A stretch of 64,000 nt of DNA from Corynebacterium sp. TAE3-ERU16 (GTDB lineage: Bacteria; Actinomycetota; Actinomycetes; Mycobacteriales; Mycobacteriaceae), in contig NZ_JAHUTN010000005.1 of NCBI RefSeq assembly GCF_019209935.1, positions 1 to 64,000 of the forward strand, read 5' to 3'. Position numbers and translations under genes: made by a program. The notes under the pieces were generated by a model. It did no database searches, had not been told where the DNA came from, and saw only the letters and a program-made list of their open reading frames with translations. This document shows, piece after piece, positions 1 through 9,592 of the stretch (positions are counted from its first letter, which is position 1; each line of letters opens with the position of its first letter).

Positions 1-92
1 TTCAGTCTGTGGCTCTTGGCGGGTGTGGGGCGTGGTCTGGCTTCGCGTTGTGTTTCTCTGCGTGCGCGGTGGGTGTGTTGTGGTGTGGTTGT

Positions 93-140
<48 letters not shown>

Positions 141-204
141 ACCTCCGGCTCCCCGGCAGATCGACTCCATGCCGACGGCAGGAGTCAGCTCCGTGGTCGG
201 GGAA

Positions 205-1155
205 TCACTCTCCCTGCGTCTGCGTGCGCAGGTCGCGGTGGGACGGCTCGTGCCAGTCGATGACGGCCCGGTCCTTGGTTTCCACGCCCTGGTCGGGATG
301 CTCCGGAACCTTCGCGACGATCAGCTTGCGCGCGCGTCCCGCCCGTAGCTGCCGTTCGATGCGCTCCGCCAGGCGCGTCAGGGCGTAGTTGATCATGATC
401 ATGATGACGGCGACCATGATGAGTGCGGGGAAGTAGTTGCGGTAGGCGGACGCCGACTGCAGACCGGAACGGACGATCTCGATGTAGCCGATCTGGTAAC
501 CGAGGGCCGCGTCCTTGAGGGCGATGACCATCTGCGAGATCAACGCCGGCAGCATCGCGGCGACCGACTGGGGAAGAAGGATCGACCAGGTCGCCTTTCG
601 GTGTGACAGCCCCAGCGCCCGGGCGGCCTCCATCTGCCCCTTGGGCAGTGACCTGATCCCGGAACGGAGGATCTCGGCGATCACCGAGCCGTTGTACATC
701 GTCAGACCGAAGACCACGGCGGAGAACGCCAGCTGGGAGGACGGCACGAGGTTGTAGAGCGCGAACATCTGGTAGGCGAAGATCATGAGGATCAGCACCG
801 GGATCGCGCGGAAGAACTCGACGATGATCCCGCAGAAAACCGAGATCAGCCGGTTGGGGGAGAGGCGCCCCAGGCCGAGGAGGGTACCGAGGACGAGCGC
901 GAGGATGATCGAGCAGAACGCCGATTTCAGTGTCCCCCACAGGCCGGGAAGGAGATAGGTCGTCCACGTGGTGGACTTCAGGAAGGGAGTCCACTTCTCT
1001 CCTTCGAGCTGGCTGTTGTCGTTGAGAACCTGGAGTATCCAGACCCCGATAGCCAGCGCTCCCAGGAGAGTGATGACCGTCAGGATCCGGTTCAGTCGCC
1101 GGCCCTTGGGGCCGGGAGCGTCGTAGAGAACCGTTGCGCGTACGCTGCTGCTCAT
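205..1155 (-). CDS. gluD: Glutamate ABC transporter permease GluD
   Basis: Inner-membrane permease subunit of the glutamate importer GluABCD. The 316-residue protein has a short cytoplasmic N-terminus ([18 protein letters not shown], near-identical to corynebacterial GluD), a first membrane helix at about residues 25-45, then the His/Glu/Gln-type permease core with the conserved EAA loop ([19 protein letters not shown]) that contacts the ATPase. A charged C-terminal tail of about 45 residues is typical of this orthologue. It follows gluC with no gap (gluC stop at 1156-1158, gluD start at 1155), so the two are probably translated together. Last gene of the gluABCD operon; no clear terminator follows except the odd homopolymer. 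Confidence 0.95.
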   Translation of the reverse strand: MSSSVRATVLYDAPGPKGRRLNRILTVITLLGALAIGVWILQVLNDNSQLEGEKWTPFLKSTTWTTYLLPGLWGTLKSAFCSIILALVLGTLLGLGRLSPNRLISVFCGIIVEFFRAIPVLILMIFAYQMFALYNLVPSSQLAFSAVVFGLTMYNGSVIAEILRSGIRSLPKGQMEAARALGLSHRKATWSILLPQSVAAMLPALISQMVIALKDAALGYQIGYIEIVRSGLQSASAYRNYFPALIMVAVIMIMINYALTRLAERIERQLRAGRARKLIVAKVPEHPDQGVETKDRAVIDWHEPSHRDLRTQTQGE

Positions 1156-1839
1156 TTAGTTCTTCACCGCCAATGTCGTCGAGTAATGGCTGACCAGGAG
1201 ACCCATGGGCAGCGTGAGGATGAGGAACCCGAGGGCGAAGATCCCGAATATCAGGAATCCCTGCGCAGCGTGGTTCTCGATGGTGGCCTTCATCAGCAGC
1301 GACGCTTCGGCGACACCGATGACCGAGGCCACCGTCGTGTTCTTGGTCAGGGCGATCAGGGTGTTTCCCAGCGGAACGATCGCCGCCCGCAGGGCCTGGG
1401 GGAAGATCACCGATCCGAAGATCTGCGGGAAGGTCAGGCCCAGTGACCGGGCGGCCTCGGCCTGTCCGAAGTGGACGGTGTTGATTCCCGATCGCAGCGA
1501 CTCCGCGACGAAGGCGGAGGTGTAGAGGACGAATCCCAGGACCGCGAGCCGGAAGTTGTTCGACTCGATGAAGTGGGAGTTGTCCGGGGCGAGCGTCAGC
1601 CCGAGATTCCCGTACAACCCGATCGAACAGAACAGGACGATCAGCGTCAGTGGCGTGTTCCGTACCGTGTTGATGTAGAGAACGGACAGCCGGCGCATGA
1701 TCGAGACCGGGGAGACCCGCATCGCGGTGAGCACCGTACCGAGCAGAAAACTGCCGATGGCCGACAGGACCGTCAGTTGAATGGTGACCCAGAACGCGGG
1801 CCAGAGGGCCGGCGCGAGGTCGTTCCACATGGCGTTCAT
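1156..1839 (-). CDS. gluC: Glutamate ABC transporter permease GluC
   Basis: Second permease subunit of GluABCD, 227 residues from the chosen ATG at 1839. An upstream in-frame start at 1887 exists, but an AAGGAG motif sits 12 nt before 1839 and the protein then begins MNAMWNDLAPALWPAFW, matching the C. glutamicum GluC start. It has about five membrane helices and the EAA loop QAEAARSLGLTFPQIFGSV around residues 125-145. GluC and GluD form the heterodimeric channel fed by GluB and powered by GluA. A strong hairpin lies between gluB and gluC (1869-1898). Confidence 0.94.
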   Translation of the reverse strand: MNAMWNDLAPALWPAFWVTIQLTVLSAIGSFLLGTVLTAMRVSPVSIMRRLSVLYINTVRNTPLTLIVLFCSIGLYGNLGLTLAPDNSHFIESNNFRLAVLGFVLYTSAFVAESLRSGINTVHFGQAEAARSLGLTFPQIFGSVIFPQALRAAIVPLGNTLIALTKNTTVASVIGVAEASLLMKATIENHAAQGFLIFGIFALGFLILTLPMGLLVSHYSTTLAVKN

Positions 1840-1868
1840 AAGCGGAGCAGACTCCTTATCGGTGTCGA

Positions 1869-1898
1869 GGAGGGGGCCGGTGTGCACCGACCCCCTCC
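1869..1898 (-). promoter_or_regulatory. Intercistronic hairpin between gluB and gluC
   Basis: GGAGGGGG and CCCCCTCC flank CGGTGTGCACCG, itself self-complementary, so the 30 nt fold into one long stem with a single mismatch. There is no U-run on the minus strand, so it looks more like an RNA-stabilising or attenuating element than a full terminator. It could keep the solute-binding protein GluB in excess over the permeases. Confidence 0.6.
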
Positions 1899-1909
1899 CG
1901 GTGTTCGTT

Positions 1910-2797
1910 CTACTTTGCGGTCAGGAAGGAGAGGTCTCCGGGGGTTCCCTCTTCGACCACGGAGGCGTCGTCGCCGAGGTTCTTGTTCAGGAACTTGATG
2001 AACTCACCGGAGGAGTACATCTCGCTCAGCGCCTCGTTGACGGCGTCGGTCGCGGCTGCGTCGTCCTTCATCATTCCGATGCCGTAGTACTCGTCGGTGA
2101 AAGCCTCGCCGTCCGGCTTGACCATCTCGATGACGCTGAACTGGCCGTCGTACTGGGAGGCGTAGCCGTACAGGATCGTCGCGTCCGTACTCACTGCGTC
2201 GACCTTGCCCTGGCTGAGCGCCTCGACGCAGGATGCGTAGGTGTCGTATTCCTGCAGCTGGACGCCGGGCAGGGCGTCCTTGACCTTCTGCGCGGGGGTG
2301 GAGCCGGAGACGGAGCAGAGCTTTCCGCCACGATCGAGATCCTCGAGGGATGAGATCTTGTCGTCGTCCTTGCGCACCAGAAGCGCCTGGTGGGTGATCA
2401 GGTACGGGCCGGCGAAGTTCACTGCTTCGGCGCGGGACGCGTTGATCGAGTAGGTGGCGGCGATCATGTCGACCTCGCCGTTCTTGATCATGGTCTCACG
2501 CTGCGCGGAAGGGGTCTCCTTCCACGTGATCTCCGGGGTGTTCCAGTTGTTCTCCTCGGCGATGTGGTTGACGACGTAGGTCGCGACGTCGACGTCGAGT
2601 CCCGTGAAGGTTCCGTCGGGTGTACGCAGGCCGAGGCCCGGCTGATCGAACTTGGTTCCGACGTTGACCTTGCCCGACTCGATGGCCCCGAGCAGGCCGG
2701 CGCTGTCAGAGTCGTTGCTGTCGCCGCACGCCGCGAGGGAGAGAGCCATGGCGCCGGCGGCGGTTATGGCGAGGGTGTTTCTGATGAACTTGTTCAT
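1910..2797 (-). CDS. gluB: Glutamate-binding lipoprotein GluB
   Basis: Extracytoplasmic solute-binding protein of the glutamate importer, anchored as a lipoprotein. The 295-residue precursor has a short basic N-terminus, a hydrophobic stretch and the lipobox LAAC with Cys24 as lipidation site. The mature part shows the family-3 solute-binding fold: the FTGLDVDVATYV region, NGEVDMIAATYSI, the R-A-E-A-V-NFAGPY segment and GKVDAVSTDATIL. An AAGGA motif lies six nt before the ATG. It lies 98 bp downstream of gluA, with two hairpins in the gap, and upstream of gluC. Confidence 0.95.
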   Translation of the reverse strand: MNKFIRNTLAITAAGAMALSLAACGDSNDSDSAGLLGAIESGKVNVGTKFDQPGLGLRTPDGTFTGLDVDVATYVVNHIAEENNWNTPEITWKETPSAQRETMIKNGEVDMIAATYSINASRAEAVNFAGPYLITHQALLVRKDDDKISSLEDLDRGGKLCSVSGSTPAQKVKDALPGVQLQEYDTYASCVEALSQGKVDAVSTDATILYGYASQYDGQFSVIEMVKPDGEAFTDEYYGIGMMKDDAAATDAVNEALSEMYSSGEFIKFLNKNLGDDASVVEEGTPGDLSFLTAK

Positions 2798-2817
2798 GAG
2801 TGTCCTTAACTGTTCAT

Positions 2818-2859
2818 GGAGCGGGATTCCCGCTCCGGCCCAGGGGCGTCGGTGACGCC
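2818..2859 (-). promoter_or_regulatory. Tandem hairpins between gluA and gluB
   Basis: GGAGCGGGATTCCCGCTCC (2818-2836) is a stem of 8 bp with a 3-nt loop. GGCGTCGGTGACGCC (2845-2859) is a second stem of 6 bp with a 3-nt loop. Both lie in the 98-bp gluA-gluB gap. Possible roles are partial termination after gluA or 5' end protection of a processed gluBCD message. Confidence 0.55.
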
Positions 2860-2895
2860 GTGGGAAGAGTGTGGGTGGGGGAAAGCCCCGGGGTC

Positions 2896-3648
2896 TCAGT
2901 GGCCGAGGATCTTCCCGAGGAAGTCCTTGGCCCGGTCTGATTCGGGGCTGTCGAAGAAGGTTGCGGGATCGGTGTCCTCGACGATCGCCCCCGCATCCAT
3001 GAAGAGCACCCGGTCGGCGGCCTTGCGTGCGAAACCCATCTCGTGGGTGACGACGACCATCGTCATGCCACCGCTGGCGAGGTCGGTCATGACGTCGAGG
3101 ACCTCGTTGACCATCTCCGGATCGAGTGCCGAGGTCGGCTCATCGAAGAGCATGACCTTCGGATTCATCGCCAACGCCCGCGCGATGGCGACACGTTGCT
3201 GCTGGCCACCCGACAGCTGTGCCGGATACTTGTCGGCCTGTTCGGCGATGCCCACTCTCTCGAGCAGGCGCATCGCCTCGGCGTCCGCCTCCTCCCGCTT
3301 GATCCCGCGGACCTTCATCGGGGCAAGTGTCACGTTCCGTTTGATGGTCAGGTGGGGAAACAGGTTGAAGGACTGGAAACACATGCCGACGTCCGCACGC
3401 AGACGGGCGAGCTCCTTCCCCTCCTCGGGGAGGAGCTCGCCGTCGATGTAGATCTCGCCGGAGTCGATCGTCTCTAGGCGGTTGATCGTCCGGCACAGGG
3501 TGGATTTACCCGAACCGGACGGACCCAGCACGACGACGACCTGCCCTCTGGGGACGTCGAGGTTGATGTCCTTCAGCGCGTGGAAGTCATCGAAGTACTT
3601 TTCCACGTTCCGCATGCGGATCATGGTGTCGGTAGTGTTGTTCGCCAT
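2896..3648 (-). CDS. gluA: Glutamate ABC transporter ATPase GluA
   Basis: ATP-hydrolysing subunit of the glutamate importer, 250 residues. Visible motifs are Walker [10 protein letters not shown] (about 43-51), the Q-loop in [12 protein letters not shown], the signature [15 protein letters not shown], Walker [15 protein letters not shown] and the switch histidine in [10 protein letters not shown]. glutamicum GluA starts at the residue aligned with Met9 here ([11 protein letters not shown]), so 3624 is an alternative start; neither start has a good Shine-Dalgarno. First gene of the gluABCD operon, divergent from miaB across about 220 bp. The AT-richer stretch just upstream (3649-3685) probably holds its promoter. 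Confidence 0.94.
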   Translation of the reverse strand: MANNTTDTMIRMRNVEKYFDDFHALKDINLDVPRGQVVVVLGPSGSGKSTLCRTINRLETIDSGEIYIDGELLPEEGKELARLRADVGMCFQSFNLFPHLTIKRNVTLAPMKVRGIKREEADAEAMRLLERVGIAEQADKYPAQLSGGQQQRVAIARALAMNPKVMLFDEPTSALDPEMVNEVLDVMTDLASGGMTMVVVTHEMGFARKAADRVLFMDAGAIVEDTDPATFFDSPESDRAKDFLGKILGH

Positions 3649-3866
3649 AGATCAAGCTTAATGTAATACAGGCCACATATCCTCTCCGGGGGGTGGTCGC
3701 CATTTCGACGGACGCGGCGTTTTCAGCGCTTTTGGTGAATCGGGGGTATTCTTCTTCCCGCTGTCCAGCCCTGTTTCAGGCGTTCGCCGCCGGGATCATC
3801 CGTGGTTGCGTACGGGGTGTGCCGGGGATCGGTCTATGGGGGTACTAGGGGTTATGATTGGCCATT
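3649..3866. promoter_or_regulatory. Divergent promoter region gluA / miaB
   Basis: Intergenic stretch between two divergent genes. On the plus strand TATGAT at 3853-3858 is a near-consensus -10 element ending 8 nt before the GTG at 3867, so the miaB message is probably leaderless. On the minus strand an AT-rich segment around 3650-3680 precedes gluA and could hold its -10 element. No gene is seen here. Confidence 0.5.
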
Positions 3867-5408
3867 GTGTTGCAGCAGAATCTGACATCCCAGCCCAGTC
3901 GCACGTACGAGGTCCGTACCTTCGGCTGCCAGATGAACGTCCACGATTCGGAACGGTTGGCGGGACTCCTCGAGGAGGCCGGCTACGAACGGGCCCGGAC
4001 CGGCGCCGACCCGGACCTCGTCGTATTCAACACCTGCGCGGTCCGGGAGAACGCCGATCAGCGTCTCTACGGCAGCCTCGGTGCGCTGCGTGCGGTCAAG
4101 CGCACCAGGCCGGACATGCAGATCGCGGTCGGTGGTTGCCTGGCGCAGAAGGACAGACAGGTCGTGGTCGAGAAGGCTCCCTGGGTCGACGTCGTCTTCG
4201 GTACCCACAACATCGGCTCGCTCCCCGCGCTGCTGGACCGGGCGGCCCACAACCGGGAGGCGGCGGTCGAGATCGTCGACTCCCTGGAGCAGTTCCCCTC
4301 CGTGCTGCCGGCGAAACGGGAGTCCGCGTACGCGGGATGGGTCAGCGTCTCGGTCGGGTGCAACAACACCTGCACCTTCTGCATCGTCCCGTCACTCCGT
4401 GGCAGGGAAGCCGACCGCCGCCCGGGGGACATCCTCGCCGAGGTGCAGGCCCTGGTCGACCAGGGTGTCGTCGAGGTGACGCTCCTCGGTCAGAACGTCA
4501 ACGCCTACGGCGTACACTTCGCGGATCCGGAGCTCGAACGTGACCGCTCGGCGTTCTCGAAACTGCTGCGGGCCTGCGGTGACATCGAGGGGCTCGAGCG
4601 TGTGCGCTTCACCTCCCCGCACCCCGCGGAGTTCACCTCCGACGTGATCGACGCGATGGCGGAGACCCCCAACATCTGCCCGCAGTTGCACATGCCGCTC
4701 CAGTCCGGTTCCGACCGGGTACTGAAGGCCATGCGGCGGAGCTACCGGTCGAAGAAGTTCCTCGGAATCCTCGAGGAGGTTCGGTCCAAGATCCCGCACG
4801 CCGCGATCACGACCGACATCATCGTGGGATTCCCCGGCGAGACCGAGGAGGACTTCCAGGCGACCCTGGATGTGGTGGAGGCCAGCCGATTCAGCTCCGC
4901 GTTCACCTTCCAGTACAGCCCCCGTCCCGGAACCCCGGCCGCCGGTTACGATGACCAGATTCCGAAGGAGATCGTCCAGGAGCGCTTCGAGCGGCTCATG
5001 GCGCTCCAGGAGCGGATCTGCGCCGAGGAGAACGCCACTCTCGTCGGCACCGACGTGGAACTGCTGATCCAGACTGACGGAGGACGGAAGAACGACCGGA
5101 CCAACCGGATATCCGGGCGGGCGCGGGACGGTCGCCTCGTCCACCTGAACCCCGTCGCGGCACCGCGGAACCCGGCGGCCATCGACCGGGCGATCCGGCC
5201 CGGTGACATCGTCACCGCGACGGTGACGTCCTCGGCGCCGCACTACCTGATAGCGGACGACGGGGTGCTCACGCACCGCCGGACCACCGCCGGTGACATG
5301 TCCGAGGCGGGGAGGACCCCCACCACCGGGCCGACGGGCGTCGGCCTGGGGCTGCCCGCGTTCGGACGACCCGCCGCGTGGCCGTCCGACACGGGTTGCG
5401 GGTGCTGA
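3867..5408 (+). CDS. miaB: tRNA-2-methylthio-N6-(dimethylallyl)adenosine synthase MiaB
   Basis: Radical-SAM methylthiotransferase that converts i6A37 in tRNA, made by MiaA, to ms2i6A37. From the GTG at 3867 the protein has 513 residues. The N-terminal UPF0004 domain carries cluster-binding cysteines Cys21 (TFGCQMN), Cys57 (NTCAVRE) and Cys91 (GGCLAQ). The radical-SAM motif is GCNNTCTFC with Cys165, Cys169 and Cys172. A C-terminal TRAM-like region is followed by an extra Pro/Gly-rich tail ending in CGC. A TTG at 3858 gives three more residues, but a TATGAT -10 element overlaps that codon, which favours a leaderless start at 3867. miaA lies 3.7 kb downstream, as in other Actinobacteria. Confidence 0.93.
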   Translation: MLQQNLTSQPSRTYEVRTFGCQMNVHDSERLAGLLEEAGYERARTGADPDLVVFNTCAVRENADQRLYGSLGALRAVKRTRPDMQIAVGGCLAQKDRQVVVEKAPWVDVVFGTHNIGSLPALLDRAAHNREAAVEIVDSLEQFPSVLPAKRESAYAGWVSVSVGCNNTCTFCIVPSLRGREADRRPGDILAEVQALVDQGVVEVTLLGQNVNAYGVHFADPELERDRSAFSKLLRACGDIEGLERVRFTSPHPAEFTSDVIDAMAETPNICPQLHMPLQSGSDRVLKAMRRSYRSKKFLGILEEVRSKIPHAAITTDIIVGFPGETEEDFQATLDVVEASRFSSAFTFQYSPRPGTPAAGYDDQIPKEIVQERFERLMALQERICAEENATLVGTDVELLIQTDGGRKNDRTNRISGRARDGRLVHLNPVAAPRNPAAIDRAIRPGDIVTATVTSSAPHYLIADDGVLTHRRTTAGDMSEAGRTPTTGPTGVGLGLPAFGRPAAWPSDTGCGC

Positions 5409-5493
5409 AAACCGCTGTTCCGCACACGGGTGGCATAGTTGAATGTGTCCACCGCAGGAATCAGATCACCGAATTAAGGAGCACCCCGACGCC

Positions 5494-6273
5494 GTGAGTG
5501 ACAACAACCCCTCCCGGGAGCACTCCGTTGCCGGAGACCCGGAAGAATCCGCGGTCGAGAAACGTCGACGTCTGCGGGCCGAGAAGCTCGCCCCCTACAT
5601 GGACGATCTGCCGAACGCCGAGAAGCAGGCGGCCCAGACCCTGTATCTCGGGCCGCAGCAGGTGTTCCTCGGACTCGGGATGCTCGGATTCCTCATGTCT
5701 CTCTTCCTACCGCACTCCGGTCAGGTGCTCGGACTGGATGTGCTGTTCTTCTCCGACACCGCGAAGGCCTTCGTCACCACGTGGCCGGAACGCATCTACG
5801 TCTGGACCGGGGTGACCGGTGTCCTGCTGCTCACCGGTGCGACGATCCTCACCCGGTCGTCGTTGATCGCCTACCTGTCGTGGTTCTGCTCCGGTGCGTC
5901 CATGTTCTACTCGCTGTTCGCGATCTGGATGCGCCAGTCCCGGCCCCCGACGGAGCCCGGGGTCGGGCCGTCCTACGGACTGGTTCTCGGCGCGGTCAGC
6001 GTGACGGTGGTGGCGCTGAGTCTGACCCGCATCGTGCTCCGGCGTTCCAGCTTCCAGAGTGCGCTTGCGGAGGCACGGAGACAGACGCCGCAGGCCAGTG
6101 CGGTGCACAAGGTCCAGGAGGAACTGCTGGCGGCCCAGGTGGACCGCGACAGTCACGACGTCTACGCGGATGATCGACGCTCGCGTGCGGCGAAGCGGCG
6201 CCGGGCCAACCGGGACCGGGCGCGCCGTGAGGGCCGGGACCACCCCGAGGGGTCCGTCGAGGGAACCGTCTGA
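5494..6273 (+). CDS. Conserved membrane protein (Rv2732c-like)
   Basis: Protein of unknown function, 259 residues, in the place of M. tuberculosis Rv2732c immediately after miaB. The charged N-terminus (about 55 residues, ending PYMDDLPNAEKQAAQTLYLGP) is followed by four hydrophobic segments at about residues 65-85, 105-125, 130-150 and 160-185. A basic, hydrophilic tail rich in Arg follows. The GTG at 5494 is preferred over an in-frame ATG at 5443 because AAGGAG at 5476-5481 precedes it. It ends 6 bp from the stop of the convergent acetyltransferase-like gene. Confidence 0.75.
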   Translation: MSDNNPSREHSVAGDPEESAVEKRRRLRAEKLAPYMDDLPNAEKQAAQTLYLGPQQVFLGLGMLGFLMSLFLPHSGQVLGLDVLFFSDTAKAFVTTWPERIYVWTGVTGVLLLTGATILTRSSLIAYLSWFCSGASMFYSLFAIWMRQSRPPTEPGVGPSYGLVLGAVSVTVVALSLTRIVLRRSSFQSALAEARRQTPQASAVHKVQEELLAAQVDRDSHDVYADDRRSRAAKRRRANRDRARREGRDHPEGSVEGTV

Positions 6274-6279
6274 TCCGCC

Positions 6280-7425
6280 CTAGCTTTCGCGGGCTCCGAG
6301 GCGTTTCTGCCAGTAGACGTCACGGGCCCTCGGGTCCGCGCCGTATTCCGCGTTGAGCGCACGGATCCTCCTCGATCCGGTGGCCGTGGCCGTGTGGATG
6401 CGCCGGATCCCCCTGTCGCGGGCGGCGCCGAGCAGGGCGTTCTTCACCGCCCGGGCGAGGCCCCGGCCGCGGTGCTCGCGGTGGACCACGGTCATCATCT
6501 GTGCGGCGACATCGGGGGAGTCCGCGGGGTCCCGGGAGAACGCTGATGCCGCCACGGGCGTCCCGGATCTGTCGAACACCATCGCCCAGACGACCGTCCG
6601 CCCGGTGCAGCGGGTGTCGGCGTCCACCCGTTCCAGTCGGGCACCGTCCCAGCGTTGTGACTCGGAGACCAGATCCTCCAGCGGCAGATCGGCGGAGAAC
6701 ATCTCGAGCAGCCTGCACAGGCCGTCCGTGACACCCGGTTCCGCGTCCACCGGGTTCATTCCTTCGAGAATCCTGCCCGAATATCCGGCCGGGAGGTCGC
6801 ATGTTTGCGGCCGTGCAGGCACCGGCACCGCAGCCTGTTCCTCGACCAGTGCGGGAACGAATCCACGGGTGCGGTAGAGGGCATCCAGGGGATCCCCGGC
6901 GGTCGGATCCGCATCCGTCAACTGCCGTATCTGGATCACACTCCTGCCGAGGAACCCGCAGATCTCCCCGACCTCGGTGATGATCGCGTCGACCGCATCC
7001 CGCCCCTCGTCGCCCAGTCGTTCACCGGGAAGCGGCAGGTACGGGACGTCGAGGGTGATCTCCACACCGCACACCGACAGGTTCTCCCGGAGCGGAACCG
7101 AGATCACGGCCCACGCGTAGGCCACCGGCGCGGGATCGTCACCGGTGGAGGGAATGAGCGGGTACCCGAGATCGGAGATGTCGGCCGTCGCGATGGCGTG
7201 GGCTGTCACGGGGTCGTCATCGTCGACGACGGCGAGACCGATCACCCGGACGTCCGGGCCACCGGACAGGGTGTTCAGGACCGAGTCCACCGACACGGAC
7301 GCGTCCGTGGTTCCGGTGACCTGTTGCCCGTGGACGCCGAGCATCAGCGCCCAGTGGCGGAGGGACATCGACGCCGTATCCGGGGGCGAACCGAGCGGGG
7401 GAGTGGTGAATTGGACGGGGCGCAT
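6280..7425 (-). CDS. GNAT-family acetyltransferase-like protein
   Basis: 381-residue protein whose C-terminal half has the GNAT acetyl-CoA-binding pattern: MMTVVHREHRGRGLARAVKNALLG (V-x-x-x-x-RGxGLA) followed by the HTATATGSRRIRALNAEYG segment typical of the fold. The first half (about residues 1-190) contains a VVWA-type strand and a DPLDALYRTRGF segment and may be a second, degenerate GNAT repeat or a DUF4192-related module; this is uncertain. The frame stays open upstream to 7878, but that part is the antisense of the next gene. TAGACT ends 8 nt before the ATG with no Shine-Dalgarno, suggesting a leaderless start. Substrate unknown. Confidence 0.7.
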   Translation of the reverse strand: MRPVQFTTPPLGSPPDTASMSLRHWALMLGVHGQQVTGTTDASVSVDSVLNTLSGGPDVRVIGLAVVDDDDPVTAHAIATADISDLGYPLIPSTGDDPAPVAYAWAVISVPLRENLSVCGVEITLDVPYLPLPGERLGDEGRDAVDAIITEVGEICGFLGRSVIQIRQLTDADPTAGDPLDALYRTRGFVPALVEEQAAVPVPARPQTCDLPAGYSGRILEGMNPVDAEPGVTDGLCRLLEMFSADLPLEDLVSESQRWDGARLERVDADTRCTGRTVVWAMVFDRSGTPVAASAFSRDPADSPDVAAQMMTVVHREHRGRGLARAVKNALLGAARDRGIRRIHTATATGSRRIRALNAEYGADPRARDVYWQKRLGARES

Positions 7426-7471
7426 GGGAGGACAGTCTATCGTCCAACCATGCGCCCCTGCGTCGTGGCGT

Positions 7472-8794
7472 CTAGCGTTCCCCGATGGCGGCCCGGGCCG
7501 TTTCCGCCCATTCGGACCACTGGGCCGCCTGGGCCCGGAGTTTCTCCGCCTTCTTCGCGTTGCCACGGGCCTCCGCGGCCTCCGCCTGTGCGGTGAAGTC
7601 GCGCACCTTCTCCTCGAACTGCGCCGCACGGGCCTCAGCCGCCGGATCGGTGCGACGCCACTGATCGTCGGCGGCGTCGGCGACCCGCCGTTCGACGGCA
7701 CCGATCTTGTCCTCGAACTCCCGGATCCGTCCCCGGGGGACGAACCCGATCTCCTCCCACTTCTCCTGGAGCTCGCGCAGCTTCGCCCGGGCCCCCTCGA
7801 GATCCCGCTCCGGCTGGATCTGGGGCCCGTACTCGGCGAGCAGCGCCTCCTTCCGGGAGGCATTCTCCTCGAATTCACGGTCGCGTTCCTCGTTGAGGGC
7901 GTTGCGCGCCTCGAAGAAGTGGTCCTGCGCGGCCTTGAATGCGGCCCAGAGCTTGTCGTCGACGTCGCGGGGAGCGCGTCCGGCCGCCTTCCACTCGGTC
8001 ATGAGATCGCGGAAGGCACGGGCCGTCTCATTCCAGTCCGTCGAGTCCTTGAGTGCCTCCGCGCGCTCGACGAGGGCTTCCTTCGCCCGCCGTGCCGCGG
8101 CCCGGCCGCGGTCCAGCTCGGCGAAATGCGAACCCCGGCGCCGGTTGAAGGCGTCGCGGGCACGTGAGTACCGTTTCCAGAGGGCGTCATCGGTCTTCCG
8201 GTCGATTCCGCGGATCGACTTCCATTCGGTGAGGATGTCCCGGAGCCGGTCCCCGGCGGCCTTCCACTCCGTCGACTTCTCCCCGATGTCCTCCGCTTCG
8301 GCGGCGAGCTCCTCCTTGCGGGCGATGGCGTTCGCCCGGCGCTGCTCCTTCTCGGCCTTCACCTGCTCGCTGGCCTCCTCGGCCTCACGGATGATCTCCC
8401 CGAGCCGGCGATCGAGTCCATCGAGGTCTCCGACCACCGACGCGGTCGGCAGGCTCTCCCGGAGCTGAACCGCGGTTTCCCGGATGTTCTGGGCCTCATC
8501 GGGGTGAGCTTTGAGACGGGTCTCCAGGAGCTCCACCTCGGTGGCCAGATCGTCGAACCGGACGCCGTAGTGGGCCAGCCCCTCTTCCGGAGTGCCCGCC
8601 TGCCAGGAGCCGACCAGGCGTTCGCCGTCGCCGGTGGTGACGTACACGTTCCCACTCTCATCGACCCTGCCCCACTTGCTCGGGTCGCTCCGCGAGATCA
8701 GCGGTGCCGCCGGCTTCTGCGGGCGGACGGCAGGCATGGCGCCGGGCCGGGGGCCCGGTCGGGGACCGGGCTTGGGGGTGGAGTTCGTGCTCAT
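7472..8794 (-). CDS. DUF349 coiled-coil protein (Rv2731-like)
   Basis: 440-residue protein made largely of repeated three-helix DUF349 units: ETAVQLRESLPTASVVGDLDG, TEWKAAGDRLRDILTEWKSI, TDWNETARAFRDLMTEWKAAG and DLEGARAKLRELQEKWEEIG mark successive repeats of about 70 residues. A short proline-rich leader ([12 protein letters not shown]) precedes a beta-strand-rich stretch (VYVTTGDGERLVGSWQAG). Orthologue of M. tuberculosis Rv2731 by content and position near miaB/miaA. Function unknown; DUF349 is known from the E. coli ribosome-associated protein YfmF/YccF-like annotations only loosely, so none is claimed. ATG 8794 is chosen because AAGGAC lies nine nt upstream; the ORF opens 12 codons earlier. 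Confidence 0.82.
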   Translation of the reverse strand: MSTNSTPKPGPRPGPRPGAMPAVRPQKPAAPLISRSDPSKWGRVDESGNVYVTTGDGERLVGSWQAGTPEEGLAHYGVRFDDLATEVELLETRLKAHPDEAQNIRETAVQLRESLPTASVVGDLDGLDRRLGEIIREAEEASEQVKAEKEQRRANAIARKEELAAEAEDIGEKSTEWKAAGDRLRDILTEWKSIRGIDRKTDDALWKRYSRARDAFNRRRGSHFAELDRGRAAARRAKEALVERAEALKDSTDWNETARAFRDLMTEWKAAGRAPRDVDDKLWAAFKAAQDHFFEARNALNEERDREFEENASRKEALLAEYGPQIQPERDLEGARAKLRELQEKWEEIGFVPRGRIREFEDKIGAVERRVADAADDQWRRTDPAAEARAAQFEEKVRDFTAQAEAAEARGNAKKAEKLRAQAAQWSEWAETARAAIGER

Positions 8795-8956
8795 GGTCAG
8801 CGTCCTTAGGGAGTCATCGCCGCGCGACACGGCAGCCGTGAAAGGTGCGGAGTACCGGAAGTTAGGGTCTCTCCCATCGAGAATACAGCCCCGGGGTTAG
8901 CAGCGTGAAGATACGGCGGACGGGAGTCGGTGAAACCGGTGGTTTAGTCTGGTCCC

Positions 8957-9592
8957 GTGACTGAAACAGCAGCCTCCGACCGCGGAAACCGTACGGGCCC
9001 CGTGATCGTCGTGCCGGCGAGTCCGGCGCTCGTTCTGTCCGGCGACGCCGATCCCGCCGGTGTCCGGCTGCGGACCGCGACGGAACGGATTCTCTCCCGA
9101 CACGGAGATCTCCCCGTGCACCTCGTCGGATCCCGGGATCCCCGATGGTGGACCAGCCACAGGGGTACGTTCGCCGCGTGGGGTGATGCCACGGTGAACG
9201 TCGGGGAGGGGCGGTACCTCCCGGAGCTGGTCCAGCGTTTCCTGCTGGGGCCGGGGAACCGGGGGCGGGTCGTCGACGTCCGCGGTGCCCTCGGCCACCC
9301 CGACCCCGGAGTTCTCACGATGGTCGCGGTCGACGGGTCCGCGGGGCTGACCGATAGGGCACCGTTGGCGCTGATCGACGGGGCGGAAACCGTCGACGCC
9401 TGGTGCCGGGCGCTGCTGGCGGGAGACTCGCCAGAGGCGATGACCCCGGGTGAACTACGTGAGGGGGGAGTCATCGAACCGGATCTCTGGATGGAACTCG
9501 CCGATGTCCATCCGATCCGGGCGGAACTCGTCGCCGCGGATACGACCACCGGAGTCGGCCGCTACGTCGCGGAATGGGGGGCCGGCGCATGA
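8957..9592 (+). CDS. Class III extradiol dioxygenase subunit B-like protein (Rv2728c-like)
   Basis: 211-residue protein directly upstream of miaA, the place held by Rv2728c in M. tuberculosis and by 'class III extradiol dioxygenase subunit B-like' proteins in Streptomyces. Family-like segments are [11 protein letters not shown] at the N-terminus, [15 protein letters not shown] in the middle and [13 protein letters not shown] at the end. The histidines expected of an active extradiol enzyme are not evident, so catalysis is doubtful. Start GTG 8957: TAGTCT ends 6 nt upstream and there is no Shine-Dalgarno, implying a leaderless transcript. The stop overlaps the miaA start (ATGA at 9589-9592), so the two are translationally coupled. 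Confidence 0.75.
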   Translation: MTETAASDRGNRTGPVIVVPASPALVLSGDADPAGVRLRTATERILSRHGDLPVHLVGSRDPRWWTSHRGTFAAWGDATVNVGEGRYLPELVQRFLLGPGNRGRVVDVRGALGHPDPGVLTMVAVDGSAGLTDRAPLALIDGAETVDAWCRALLAGDSPEAMTPGELREGGVIEPDLWMELADVHPIRAELVAADTTTGVGRYVAEWGAGA

